A stretch of 48,214 nucleotides of DNA, from assembly GCA_041859945.1 (NCBI GenBank), contig JBFLGC010000018.1, positions 1 to 48,214 on the forward strand, in the 5' to 3' direction. Below, piece after piece: positions 1 through 7,846 of the stretch. Under the pieces are notes generated by a model. It had not been told where the DNA came from, did not search any database, and saw nothing but the letters and a program-made list of their open reading frames with translations. This DNA comes from Tetragenococcus sp041859945 (lineage in GTDB: Bacteria; Bacillota; Bacilli; Lactobacillales; Enterococcaceae). The translations under genes were made by a program, and so were the position numbers. The stretch's first letter is position 1. Every line of letters begins with the position of its first letter.

Positions 1-4
1 TTTT

Positions 5-76
5 TGGGGTATAGCCAAGCGGTAAGGCAAGGGACTTTGACTCCCTCATGCGTTGGTTCGAATCCAGCTACCCCAG
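5..76 (+). tRNA. tRNA-Gln (anticodon TTG), copy 1
   Basis: A full cloverleaf is visible. The acceptor TGGGGTA pairs with TACCCCA, followed by discriminator G. The anticodon stem AGGGA/TCCCT holds a 7-nt loop with TTG at 37-39, and a GGTTCGAATCC T-arm follows. CCA is not encoded. It is identical to the copy at 6115-6186, and the identity extends over the whole of 1-77. Confidence 0.96.
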
Positions 77-113
77 TTTTACCTATTGACTTTTAGGTGA
101 AAAATCGTATAAT

Positions 114-184
<71 letters not shown>

Positions 185-206
185 TAGTACAAAAATATAT
201 TATCAT

Positions 207-290
207 GCCGGCGTGGCGGAATTGGCAGACGCGCTGGACTCAAAATCCAGTGCCTTCACGGGCGTGCCGGTTCGACCCCGGCCGCCGGTA
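207..290 (+). tRNA. tRNA-Leu (anticodon CAA)
   Basis: This is a class II tRNA of 84 nt with a long variable arm (TGCCTTCACGGGCG region). The acceptor GCCGGCG pairs with CGCCGGT and is followed by A73. The anticodon loop CTCAAAA puts CAA at 241-243, which reads UUG. CCA is not encoded. It is the last gene of the first tRNA cluster and is followed by a hairpin terminator. Confidence 0.96.
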
Positions 291-297
291 TAGGTTG

Positions 298-338
298 GTC
301 TATCAAGGTTTATAAGACTTTGATAGACTTATTTTTTT
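298..338 (+). terminator. Intrinsic terminator of the tRNA cluster
   Basis: GTCTATCAAGG (298-308) pairs with CTTTGATAGAC (318-328) across a short loop. TTATTTTTTT follows. It ends the tRNA-Gln-Cys-Leu unit. Confidence 0.85.
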
Positions 339-638
339 GCTCTTTTTTAAGCTGTTTTTAAAACTTGACTACCTAAGAGACACAAAGAGTCGACAAACTT
401 CCTCAATACTTTCTCATTCCGACTCTCAGTGACGTGTGCATAGATATTTGCTTTTTGATAACTTTACTTTATTAGCTTTATTTTAGTAAAAAAAAATCAA
501 AAGATGAATTTTTGATAAATAAAAAGAATCAACGTATGGTATCATTAAATTTGCGAGATTGCTTTTCTATTATTCTTTTGATTAGAATGGAGGAGCTAGT
601 AATTTGGTGACTTTTATGGATTATACTAGCAATTTTCC
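339..638. other. Gene-free stretch
   Basis: I see no convincing gene in these 300 bases, which are AT-rich. The only structure noticed is a 7-bp inverted pair, GCTAGTA/TACTAGC, near 594-630. It lies just upstream of the promoter for the small gene at 742. Confidence 0.5.
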
Positions 639-667
639 TTGAAAATTACAGGTAATGAGGATACAAT
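639..667 (+). promoter_or_regulatory. Sigma-A promoter for the gene at 742
   Basis: TTGAAA (639-644) and TACAAT (662-667) are separated by 17 nt. The start codon lies about 75 nt downstream. Confidence 0.7.
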
Positions 668-741
668 AGTTACCGTACCTTTGATATGTCACATATGCGA
701 AATTAGTTCGTTGATATTAAAACATAATAGGAGGAAGAATT

Positions 742-1098
742 TTGAATTATAAGAATACAGAGGATTATCTAAGTCGCATGGAAAAGGATTTAACATTACT
801 TTCAGAAGATGAATTTCCTGAATTGTCAGACTATTATGATCGGCTAAAAAGTGATTTGAAAAAGGCATTGGCTGGTATAAATGATACGAATTTTTGGAGC
901 GTCTTTCCGAAAATATTAGGGATAGATTCCAAGTTGAATCTTTTGAAATCATCAATCGAAGATATCCAACTATTTAACTTTTCTGAAGAGGAAGTTATCC
1001 AAACTATTGAAACAGATTACAAATATTTTAATCGAGAAATTTGTGGTTATGATTTGAGGACACAGCCACATGAGTCGATCATTTTCTCTGTGGACTAA
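742..1098 (+). CDS. Hypothetical small acidic protein, 118 aa
   Basis: I do not recognise this protein. The TTG start at 742 is chosen because TAGGAGGA sits at 729-736 with good spacing, and no in-frame ATG is better placed. The product is rich in Glu, Asp and Leu, has no signal peptide or membrane segment, and reads as a mostly helical cytosolic protein (for example the EDEFPELSDYYDRLKSDLKK stretch). It has its own promoter at 639-667 and its own terminator at 1200, so it is a single-gene unit between a tRNA cluster and a peptide-uptake unit. Size, charge and helical look would suit an immunity or antitoxin-type protein, but no toxin or bacteriocin gene is next to it, so that remains a guess. 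Confidence 0.75.
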   Translation: MNYKNTEDYLSRMEKDLTLLSEDEFPELSDYYDRLKSDLKKALAGINDTNFWSVFPKILGIDSKLNLLKSSIEDIQLFNFSEEEVIQTIETDYKYFNREICGYDLRTQPHESIIFSVD

Positions 1099-1199
1099 GC
1101 AAACCATTTTATTATTTATAGATTAGTCCTTTTAGTTCACGAAAAAAATTTTGTTGTCCCGTTATTTTTTAAATTATTGACGAACAATTTATTTTTAGG

Positions 1200-1225
1200 A
1201 AGTCTGCGTAAGGGCAGGCTTTTTT
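1200..1225 (+). terminator. Intrinsic terminator after the 118-aa gene
   Basis: AAGTCTGC (1200-1207) pairs with GCAGGCTT (1214-1221), with one T-G pair, around GTAAGG. A T-run follows. Confidence 0.8.
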
Positions 1226-1268
1226 ATATTCTCTGATTATCGATGATCTAGAATAAGGATAGCGATAT

Positions 1269-1297
1269 TTGACAAACAATCAGTTTTCATTTAAAAT
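1269..1297 (+). promoter_or_regulatory. Sigma-A promoter of the peptide-binding protein gene
   Basis: TTGACA (1269-1274), a 17-nt spacer, then TAAAAT (1292-1297). The expected start of transcription is about 60 nt before the ATG at 1364. Confidence 0.8.
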
Positions 1298-1363
1298 TTA
1301 ATCAATATTTCATTTGGTTTTAATTTTTGATAGACGTTACTCATAAAGGAGAAGGTGGAAAAG

Positions 1364-3028
1364 ATGTATCAGGCATCTAAGAAAAAGATCTATGCTTTGG
1401 CAGCTTTCAGTACGTTACTTTTAGCAGGTTGTTCAACGACCGGAAAGACCACAGATACGGCTACTAGTGACGGGGCTGGAGAAAACGCTCAACAAGAAAT
1501 GAAAGTGATTTTTAATTCAGAATTGGGTAGTGCAGACATCTCTTTAGCAACGGATTCGAATAGTTTTACGACTTTAAACAATGCTTATGAAGGCTTATAT
1601 CGTCTGAATGAAAAAAACGAACCGCAAATCGCTGGCGCTAGTGAAGAGGCAACGGTTAGTGACGATGGTTTGACTTATTCGGTAAAGTTACGTGATGATG
1701 CGAAATGGTCCAATGGTGATCCTGTAACGGCGCAAGATTATGTATTTAGTTGGCAACGCACGGTCGACCCTGCAACAGCTTCAGGTTATGCCTACATGTT
1801 GGAACCTGTTAAAAATGCAGCGGCTATCAGTGAAGGAAAAACTGCTAAGGAAGATTTGGGGATCAAAGCAGTCAGTGACTATGAGCTCGAGATCACCCTA
1901 GAAAAACCGACGCCTTACTTCTTGTCTTTACTGGCTTTTCCGACTTATTTCCCACAAAGTGCTAAAGCAGTAGAAGATTTTGGGGCTGATTATGCGTTGA
2001 CCAGTGACAATTCCTATTACAATGGTCCGTTTTTATTGGCAGATTTTGATGGTCCTGGTACTGATGTCGATTGGTCTTTAGTCAAAAATGATCAATATTG
2101 GGATGCGGACAATGTTAAACTCGAAAAGGTCGACTTTAATGTGATCAAGGAAACGGCGACAGCTTTGAGCTTGTTTGATAGTGGCGATGCTGACGAGATC
2201 CAATTGACTGGTGAATATGCTAAACAGCGTGGAAATGATGAAAATGCAGTGACAGAATTAAATGCCATGACACAATACCTAGAGATGAATCAAGCAGGTG
2301 ACTCGGCTTTTAAAAATGCCAACCTTCGTCAAGCGATTTCCTATTCGTTAGATAGGCAACAAATTGTGGACAATATCTTAGGTGATGGTTCAATCACGGC
2401 AACGGGTCTTGTGCCAAAAGATCTTGCTTATGATCCAGAAACGAAAGCTGATTTTGTTGAGGAAGCTGGGACAGAATTTTCGATGGATGAAGCAAAAGCC
2501 CAAGAATATTGGGAAAAAGCTAAACAGGAACTGTCTATCGATGAACTTTCATTTGAACTGTTGACCTCGGACACTGAATCGGCGAAAAAATTAGCTGAAT
2601 ATATCAAAGGAACTTTAGAAAGTACGCTGCCAGGTATTAGTGTCAGCATCAGTAATGTCCCTTTGTCAGTTCGTTTGGATCGATCGAATAGTGGTGATTT
2701 CGATATGGTCATGAATAACTGGATCGGTGATTTTGCAGATCCGATCAACTTCTTGGAATTGTTTACGTCGGATAGTTCATACAATCGTGGCAAATGGAAC
2801 AATGCAGACTATGATAAGTGGGTCGATGCCTCTAAAACGACCGATGTTGCCGATCCGGACAAGCGCTTTGCTGATATGGTCGCAGCCAACAAAGTCATGA
2901 ATGAAGATCTGGGTGTGATTCCTTTATATCAAGGTGCAAATGTCTTGTTACGCTCACCAGATGTCGAAGGACTTGTCACGCATAGTGTGGGTGCTGGCTA
3001 TGATTTCAAAGATGCATCTATAAAATAG
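1364..3028 (+). CDS. Oligopeptide ABC transporter substrate-binding lipoprotein (OppA/MppA-like)
   Basis: This 554-aa protein belongs to the SBP family 5 peptide-binding proteins. The lipoprotein signal peptide ends in LLLAGC, with the acylated cysteine at residue 23, so it is anchored outside the membrane. Family signatures include the N-terminal NAYEGLYRLNE and the SVKLRDDAKWSNGDPVTAQD stretch, and the length matches OppA. ATG 1364 is preferred over GTG 1355 because AAGGAGAAGG at 1346-1355 would overlap the GTG. No opp permease or ATPase genes are adjacent, so it probably works with an Opp translocator encoded elsewhere. The next two genes are a muropeptide epimerase and an NlpC/P60 peptidase, so cell-wall peptides such as L-Ala-D-Glu-containing tripeptides are the likely ligand. 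That ligand is inferred from context. Confidence 0.93.
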   Translation: MYQASKKKIYALAAFSTLLLAGCSTTGKTTDTATSDGAGENAQQEMKVIFNSELGSADISLATDSNSFTTLNNAYEGLYRLNEKNEPQIAGASEEATVSDDGLTYSVKLRDDAKWSNGDPVTAQDYVFSWQRTVDPATASGYAYMLEPVKNAAAISEGKTAKEDLGIKAVSDYELEITLEKPTPYFLSLLAFPTYFPQSAKAVEDFGADYALTSDNSYYNGPFLLADFDGPGTDVDWSLVKNDQYWDADNVKLEKVDFNVIKETATALSLFDSGDADEIQLTGEYAKQRGNDENAVTELNAMTQYLEMNQAGDSAFKNANLRQAISYSLDRQQIVDNILGDGSITATGLVPKDLAYDPETKADFVEEAGTEFSMDEAKAQEYWEKAKQELSIDELSFELLTSDTESAKKLAEYIKGTLESTLPGISVSISNVPLSVRLDRSNSGDFDMVMNNWIGDFADPINFLELFTSDSSYNRGKWNNADYDKWVDASKTTDVADPDKRFADMVAANKVMNEDLGVIPLYQGANVLLRSPDVEGLVTHSVGAGYDFKDASIK

Positions 3029-3033
3029 ACGAA

Positions 3034-3100
3034 GGACAACTTGTTTTTTTAGAAGTGGACAGAAATTTTCTGTCCACCCTTTCAAACAAGTTGCCTTTTT
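3034..3100 (+). terminator. Nested hairpin with T-run between the oppA-like gene and the epimerase
   Basis: An outer stem (CAACTTGTTT at 3037-3046 with AAACAAGTTG at 3084-3093) encloses an inner GTGGACAGAAA/TTTCTGTCCAC hairpin. CCTTTTT follows. The T-run directly abuts the Shine-Dalgarno AAGGGAGA (3101-3108) of the next gene. It may therefore act as a partial terminator that lowers expression of the enzymes relative to the binding protein. Confidence 0.8.
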
Positions 3101-3113
3101 AAGGGAGAATGTT

Positions 3114-4187
3114 ATGAAGATCAAGGATGTTACTACTAAAATCATACCTATACAGTTGAATGCCCCTTTTAAAACAGCTCTGCGTGAAGTGCAAGCCCTC
3201 GATGTCCTGCGCGTCATCCTCACATTTGACAATGGGGTCGTGGGTATCGGCGAAGCCGCACCAACTGCAGCTATCACTGGGGATACCAATGAAAGTATCT
3301 TAAAGGCGATAAATACTATTTTTCGGCCCTTTCTTTTAGGAAAAGTGGTCGATGAACAGTTGCTTATTTTAACAGAGATGAAAGGACTCTTAATGGGCAA
3401 TACAAGTCCTAAGGCGGCTATTGATATGGCCCTTTATGATGCCCTTGCGAAAAGTCACAAAGTCCCTTTGTATCAGTATCTAGGTGGTGAGTTAGCCGAG
3501 TTGGATACGGACTTTACGATCAGCATTGCTAGTCGCGAAAAGATGGGGATCGATGCCCAAGAAAAAGTGAACGCTGGTTTCAAAACGCTAAAAATAAAGC
3601 TTGGCCTAGATACGATAGAAGAAGAGGTAGCTAAACTGCGCAGTTTAAATGACCGTTTTGAAGGAAAAGTCCCGTTTCGGATCGATGCAAATCAGGGCTG
3701 GAGCAAAGAAGCGGCGGTCCAAATTTTAGCCGAATGGCAAGATATTCCCATTGAATTTGTGGAACAACCTGTAGCTGCGGCAGATTTCGCTGGTTTGAAG
3801 TATGTGACTGAGCATACGGATATCCCCATCATGGCCGATGAAAGTTTGTTTGGCTTAGAAGATGCCAAACGCCTGATCGCTAATAAGTGTTGTGATCTAT
3901 TCAATATCAAACTCATGAAAAGTACCGGAATCAAAGAGGCAATAGCTATTTCCGAGTTAGCTTACGAGAACGGGATCGACTGCATGGTCGGCTCCATGAT
4001 CGAAGGCTATGCTGGTCTAGCCGCGGCCGCTCATTTTGCAGTCAGCAATGCTGCGGTCCATTATTATGATCTGGATGTTCCCTTTATGTGGAAAATGCAG
4101 CATCTTGAACCAGCTATGATCGGCATGGATGTAACGGCTGGCAAATTAAAATTATTAGATCGTCCTGGTTTGGGCATCGAAAAATGA
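3114..4187 (+). CDS. L-Ala-D/L-Glu epimerase (dipeptide epimerase, enolase superfamily)
   Basis: This 357-aa enzyme belongs to the mandelate-racemase/muconate-lactonizing group of the enolase superfamily. It has the K160-x-K162 motif in LKIKLG and metal ligands D191 (IDANQGW), E217 (EQPV) and D242 (MADES). K266 in NIKLMKSTG is the opposite base. This set matches YcjG/YkfB-type dipeptide epimerases, which convert L-Ala-D-Glu from peptidoglycan into L-Ala-L-Glu that ordinary peptidases can hydrolyse. ATG 3114 has AAGGGAGA upstream. The following NlpC/P60 gene starts 11 nt after its stop, and a peptide-binding lipoprotein precedes it. Together these form a murein-peptide recycling unit comparable to ykfB-ykfC of Bacillus. 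Substrate specificity is inferred from the family and the neighbours. Confidence 0.92.
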   Translation: MKIKDVTTKIIPIQLNAPFKTALREVQALDVLRVILTFDNGVVGIGEAAPTAAITGDTNESILKAINTIFRPFLLGKVVDEQLLILTEMKGLLMGNTSPKAAIDMALYDALAKSHKVPLYQYLGGELAELDTDFTISIASREKMGIDAQEKVNAGFKTLKIKLGLDTIEEEVAKLRSLNDRFEGKVPFRIDANQGWSKEAAVQILAEWQDIPIEFVEQPVAAADFAGLKYVTEHTDIPIMADESLFGLEDAKRLIANKCCDLFNIKLMKSTGIKEAIAISELAYENGIDCMVGSMIEGYAGLAAAAHFAVSNAAVHYYDLDVPFMWKMQHLEPAMIGMDVTAGKLKLLDRPGLGIEK

Positions 4188-4198
4188 GGAGCAAAAGT

Positions 4199-5080
4199 AT
4201 GCAAAAAATCGTGAAGGCAAGTAGTACTTTTTTATGGCGTGCTGCAAAAGATAATCCTATTTCCAAAAAAATCGAACAACACTCCTTTGACCGACTACCT
4301 GATTATTTAACGAGTGAAGACACTATGCAGCTATATGAGGCAGATCTCGTTGATTCTGAAATGATTTATGGAACCATCGTGGATGTCCTTGAAGATGGGG
4401 ATAAGTGGAGCAAAGTGATCGTTTCTGATCAACCGACCCATAAATTTGGGTCAGGCTATGTAGGCTATGTTTTGACCCAACATTTAGCTGCTGTCCCAGA
4501 AAACTATTGTCTAAGCCATGACCAAGTCGCGATCATTGCTGCCAGTGCAGACCTCAGTTTAAAAGCAGGCAAGCGGCAACTTGTCTTTGGGACGATTTTA
4601 CCGATACAAAAGAGCACGAAAACAAACTACCAAGTGATGACTCCCGATGGTGTGGGGACGATTTCTAAAAGTGAGGGCCAACTCTTATCGACGTATCAAG
4701 GGGCGACTTGTGCTCAAAATGTGGTGACATTAGCCCAACAGTTTGTTGATCTTCCCTATATTTGGTCAGGGATCAGTGGGACTGGTTTTGATTGCTCAGG
4801 CTTTGTCTACTGTTTATATCGAATCCACGGTATCATTATTCCGCGCGATGCTGACGACCAAGCTTTAACAGGCATTACGATCCCTTATGAAGAGGCTTTG
4901 CCGGGTGATCTGCTATTTTTCGCTTATGAAAAGGGCAGGGGCCATATCCACCATGTTGGACTCTATATTGGCGATGATACGATGATCCATTCACATACAC
5001 CGGGTTCCAAAGTACTTGTTACAAAACTTTCAGACACTAAATTTGAAGAGGAACTTTGTGCCATACGGCGTTATTGCTGA
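4199..5080 (+). CDS. NlpC/P60 cysteine peptidase (YkfC-like dipeptidyl-peptidase)
   Basis: The product is 293 aa. The C-terminal NlpC/P60 domain has the catalytic cysteine C199 in GFDCSGFVY, H252 in HIHHVGLYIGDD and a third polar residue in the MIHSHTP region. The first ~170 residues look like two SH3b-type domains, as in YkfC and related enzymes that cut gamma-D-Glu-diamino acid bonds in free muropeptides. No signal peptide is visible, so it is probably cytosolic and acts on imported peptides. ATG 4199 is preferred because TGAGGAGC (4185-4192) is well placed. A start at 4184 overlapping the epimerase stop is also possible and would add 5 residues. A strong terminator follows, which closes the unit. 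Confidence 0.9.
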   Translation: MQKIVKASSTFLWRAAKDNPISKKIEQHSFDRLPDYLTSEDTMQLYEADLVDSEMIYGTIVDVLEDGDKWSKVIVSDQPTHKFGSGYVGYVLTQHLAAVPENYCLSHDQVAIIAASADLSLKAGKRQLVFGTILPIQKSTKTNYQVMTPDGVGTISKSEGQLLSTYQGATCAQNVVTLAQQFVDLPYIWSGISGTGFDCSGFVYCLYRIHGIIIPRDADDQALTGITIPYEEALPGDLLFFAYEKGRGHIHHVGLYIGDDTMIHSHTPGSKVLVTKLSDTKFEEELCAIRRYC

Positions 5081-5083
5081 AGT

Positions 5084-5124
5084 AAAATAAAGTGGCGAGT
5101 TTTAAAAGCTTACCACTTTATTTT
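5084..5124 (+). terminator. Intrinsic terminator of the muropeptide unit
   Basis: AAAATAAAGTGG (5084-5095) pairs perfectly with CCACTTTATTTT (5113-5124) over 12 bp. Confidence 0.85.
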
Positions 5125-5215
5125 GTCTATCAGAATGATTTTAACAATAAATTTAATTTTTCTTAGTATAAACTACATATTATTGAGATAGGATGTAGAC
5201 TAGGAGGGATGAGTA

Positions 5216-5314
5216 ATGAAATTTGATAAACTGAAACCTTACGTGGTCTGGCGTATTATTTTTGCTTTTTTGCTCGTCTTTTGGGGGAGCATCCTATTTT
5301 TGATCTTTCGTTGA
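5216..5314 (+). CDS. Small single-pass membrane peptide, 32 aa, unknown function
   Basis: A 32-codon gene starts with ATG 5216 behind an excellent Shine-Dalgarno, TAGGAGGG at 5201-5208. The peptide has a charged N-terminus (MKFDKLKPY), then a hydrophobic run from about residue 9 to 31 (VVWRIIFAFLLVFWGSILF), and ends with Arg. That is one transmembrane helix and little else. It lies alone between the terminator at 5124 and the promoter at 5325. I do not recognise it. The strong ribosome site and clean membrane design argue for a real gene, but an ORF this short cannot be proved by reading alone. Possible roles include a small regulatory membrane protein or a toxin-like peptide. No antisense RNA or partner gene is evident. 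Confidence 0.6.
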   Translation: MKFDKLKPYVVWRIIFAFLLVFWGSILFLIFR

Positions 5315-5324
5315 TTTCTTAGGT

Positions 5325-5352
5325 TTGATTGGGGAAAATAATTTGTTATAAT
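5325..5352 (+). promoter_or_regulatory. Extended -10 promoter for the gene at 5502
   Basis: TTGATT (5325-5330), 16 nt, then TATAAT (5347-5352) preceded by TGT, an extended -10. The implied leader is about 140 nt with no obvious riboswitch. Confidence 0.7.
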
Positions 5353-5501
5353 AAATACAAGAGCTAGCGGGGACATTACCTATGAGAATGTGAAAAAGAA
5401 AGCAAGATCTGGCGTTCTTTTAGCGGAAAATTGTTTTCTTTTAATATCAAAAAATAAGCGATAGCCCAAGCTTATCAAAATGATCAAAAGGAGTGATTTT
5501 G

Positions 5502-5963
5502 ATGGAATTAGAAGATATCATGGATATTTTACAAAACAAAATGAAGGTAGCCGTATTTGCGACGGTGGATGAAGAAAATAAACCACATGCACGGCATATT
5601 ACAGTTGGGGTGGCCAATAAACACGGCGTCTTTTTCATGACGCATCCGAGAACTGATTTTTATAAACAATTGCAACACAATCAAAATGTTGCTATCACTG
5701 GATTTCTTGAAAAAGACTATTTGATCCAAGTGATCCGAATCGAAGGCGTGATCCGTAAAGTCGGTCGTGAACAACTGGCCACATTGTTGGCAGGAAATCC
5801 TTATGTTGATTATGTTTATCCTGAAAGTGCTGATCAACAAAGTGTTCAGGTGTTCCAATTGTATAAGGGCGCTGGCTTTTATCAAAGCTTGACGCAAGGA
5901 CATCGATATGGTTTTGAAATCGACGCCGATGCACTTAATAATGAAGAGGTCGATGCGCTCTAA
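5502..5963 (+). CDS. Pyridoxamine 5'-phosphate oxidase family protein (general stress protein 26-like)
   Basis: The 153-aa product has the split-barrel flavin-binding fold signature. An N-terminal helix (residues ~1-12) leads into KMKVAVFATVDEENKPHARHI, followed by the VFFMTHPRTDFYKQLQHNQNVAITGF block and a VIRIEGVIRKVG strand. Family members bind FMN or F420-like flavins and reduce varied substrates, and the substrate here is unknown. ATG 5502 is chosen because AAAGGAG (5487-5493) is 8 nt upstream. An in-frame GTG at 5493 would overlap that site. It is a single-gene unit with its own promoter, and a promoter for tRNA-His follows. Confidence 0.88.
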   Translation: MELEDIMDILQNKMKVAVFATVDEENKPHARHITVGVANKHGVFFMTHPRTDFYKQLQHNQNVAITGFLEKDYLIQVIRIEGVIRKVGREQLATLLAGNPYVDYVYPESADQQSVQVFQLYKGAGFYQSLTQGHRYGFEIDADALNNEEVDAL

Positions 5964-5982
5964 TAAAAATCCGAATAAGACC

Positions 5983-6010
5983 TTGAAATAAAAAAATAAA
6001 GTGTTAAACT
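5983..6010 (+). promoter_or_regulatory. Promoter of the tRNA-His/tRNA-Gln pair
   Basis: TTGAAA (5983-5988), 16 nt, then TAAACT (6005-6010). Transcription would begin about 15 nt before tRNA-His. Confidence 0.55.
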
Positions 6011-6031
6011 GATATTTGTGATTAAAATATC

Positions 6032-6105
6032 GGCGGATATGGCGAAGTGGTTAACGCACCGGATTGTGGCTCCGGCATGCGTGGGTTCGATTCCCACTAT
6101 TCGCC
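6032..6105 (+). tRNA. tRNA-His (anticodon GTG)
   Basis: The acceptor GCGGATA pairs with TATTCGC. The extra G(-1) at 6032, diagnostic of tRNA-His, faces C73 at 6105. The anticodon loop in GGATTGTGGCTCC contains GTG. The T-arm is GTGGGTTCGATTCCCAC. CCA is not encoded. It is paired with tRNA-Gln 9 nt downstream. Confidence 0.96.
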
Positions 6106-6114
6106 CTTTATTTT

Positions 6115-6186
6115 TGGGGTATAGCCAAGCGGTAAGGCAAGGGACTTTGACTCCCTCATGCGTTGGTTCGAATCCAGCTACCCCAG
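6115..6186 (+). tRNA. tRNA-Gln (anticodon TTG), copy 2
   Basis: Identical to the tRNA-Gln at 5-76. The identity covers 77 nt (6111-6187 against 1-77), including the leading T-run. It is cotranscribed with tRNA-His and ended by the terminator at 6199. Confidence 0.96.
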
Positions 6187-6198
6187 TAAGTTATTGGT

Positions 6199-6246
6199 AA
6201 AATCGTGTGTTATCAGGTCAACTGATCCACACGATTTTGTTTTTTT
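6199..6246 (+). terminator. Intrinsic terminator after the tRNA-His/Gln pair
   Basis: AAAATCGTGTG (6199-6209) pairs perfectly with CACACGATTTT (6228-6238). A nested ATCAG/CTGAT stem lies in the loop, and GTTTTTTT follows. Confidence 0.9.
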
Positions 6247-6300
6247 GATAAGTCTATGGCATACTATTTAAAAAGTGACCAATTTGAAGGAGAGAGTTGC

Positions 6301-7812
6301 ATGAATGAGAAGAAATATATCATGGCTATCGATCAGGGGACAACGAGTACACGGGCGATCCTATTTGATAAGAAAGGAAAAAATGTAGGAAGTTCCCAAA
6401 AAGAGTTTTCTCAATATTTCCCGAAATCAGGATGGGTCGAACAAGATGCCAATGAAATTTGGAATTCGGTGCAGTCGGTGATCGCTGATACTTTCATTGA
6501 ATCACAGATACGTCCTGATGAAGTGCAGGCGATCGGAATCACCAATCAAAGAGAAACCACCATCATTTGGGATAAAGAGACTGGGTTACCGATCTATAAC
6601 GCAGTGGTTTGGCAGTCGCGCCAGTCTTCTGATATTGCCGATCAGCTGAAAGCAGCTGGACATGGAGAGTTGATCCATCAAAAAACAGGGCTAATCATTG
6701 ATGCCTATTTCTCAGCCACCAAAATTCGCTGGATATTGGACCATGTCTCTGGTGCACAAGAAAGAGCTGAAAAAGGAGAGTTGCTTTTCGGAACAGTCGA
6801 TACGTGGCTAGTTTGGAAATTTACCGGGGGCAAAGTCCATGTGACTGATTATTCCAATGCTAGTCGAACGATGTTGTTCAATATTTTTGATTTAGATTGG
6901 GATCAAGCGATTTTAGATCTTTTGGATATCCCACGCGTCCTACTTCCTGAAGTAAAAAGTAATTCGGAAATTTATGGGACGACCCAAAACTATCATTTTT
7001 ATGGGAGCATTGTTCCAATCGCTGGGATGGCAGGTGATCAACAAGCCGCTTTGTTCGGTCAGCTGGCTTTTGAACCCGGTATGGTCAAAAATACCTATGG
7101 CACTGGTGCTTTTATTGTGATGAATACTGGCGAAAAGCCGCAATTATCGAATAATGATTTGCTGACAACGATCGGCTATGGGATCAATGGTAAAATTTAT
7201 TATGCTTTGGAAGGTAGTATTTTTGTGGCAGGCTCGGCGATCCAATGGTTGCGTGACGGGCTAAAAATGATACCTGATGCACCGTCTTCTGAAGAAATTG
7301 CTGAAAAATCGCCCACCGATGATGTTTATGTTGTGCCAGCTTTTACCGGATTGGGCGCGCCATACTGGGATTCCCAAGCGCGCGGAGCGGTATTTGGTTT
7401 AACGCGTGCGACCACCCAAGCGGATTTCGTTAAAGCAACCCTACAATCGATCGCTTATCAATCACGAGATGTGATCGATACGATGAAAGAAGATGCGACC
7501 ATTGCCATTCCGCTTTTAAAAGTGGACGGTGGAGCCGCTAATAACGACTTTTTGATGCAATTTCAAGCCGACATCTTAAACACCAAAGTCCAACGTGCTA
7601 AAAATTTGGAAACGACCGCATTAGGAGCGGCTTATCTAGCTGGACTTGCTGTTGGTTTTTGGAAGGATATGGATGAATTAAAAAAATTGGCAAGCATCGG
7701 CACTTTATTTGAACCACAGATGTTTGATACAGAACGCGATGATCTTTATTCAGGTTGGCAAGAGGCGGTCAAAGCCACCCAATTGTTTAAACATCGCAAT
7801 CATAAAAAATAA
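6301..7812 (+). CDS. glpK: Glycerol kinase
   Basis: The 503-aa FGGY kinase phosphorylates glycerol with ATP to glycerol 3-phosphate. The start MAIDQGTTSTRAILFD is the first ATP-binding motif. The glycerol-binding motif GITNQRETT and the second phosphate motif GMAGDQQAALFGQ are intact, as is the C-terminal DGGAANNDFLMQFQ. His232 lies in YHFYG, exactly the residue that PEP-dependent HPr phosphorylates to activate the Enterococcus casseliflavus enzyme. Its presence indicates PTS control. ATG 6301 follows AAGGAGAG, and an upstream in-frame ATG at 6256 lacks a ribosome site. No glpO or glpF follows. The gene is alone between two terminators, unlike the usual glpKOF order. Confidence 0.96.
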   Translation: MNEKKYIMAIDQGTTSTRAILFDKKGKNVGSSQKEFSQYFPKSGWVEQDANEIWNSVQSVIADTFIESQIRPDEVQAIGITNQRETTIIWDKETGLPIYNAVVWQSRQSSDIADQLKAAGHGELIHQKTGLIIDAYFSATKIRWILDHVSGAQERAEKGELLFGTVDTWLVWKFTGGKVHVTDYSNASRTMLFNIFDLDWDQAILDLLDIPRVLLPEVKSNSEIYGTTQNYHFYGSIVPIAGMAGDQQAALFGQLAFEPGMVKNTYGTGAFIVMNTGEKPQLSNNDLLTTIGYGINGKIYYALEGSIFVAGSAIQWLRDGLKMIPDAPSSEEIAEKSPTDDVYVVPAFTGLGAPYWDSQARGAVFGLTRATTQADFVKATLQSIAYQSRDVIDTMKEDATIAIPLLKVDGGAANNDFLMQFQADILNTKVQRAKNLETTALGAAYLAGLAVGFWKDMDELKKLASIGTLFEPQMFDTERDDLYSGWQEAVKATQLFKHRNHKK

Positions 7813-7817
7813 ACTTT

Positions 7818-7846
7818 AAGCATACCTTAAAAGAGGTGTGCTTTTT
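7818..7846 (+). terminator. Intrinsic terminator of glpK
   Basis: AAGCATACC (7818-7826) pairs with GGTGTGCTT (7835-7843), with one T-G pair, and a T-run follows. Confidence 0.85.

Noticed and set aside
6018..6200. 60-aa ORF across the tRNA-His and tRNA-Gln genes
   Set aside because: It is only the translation of two tRNA genes.
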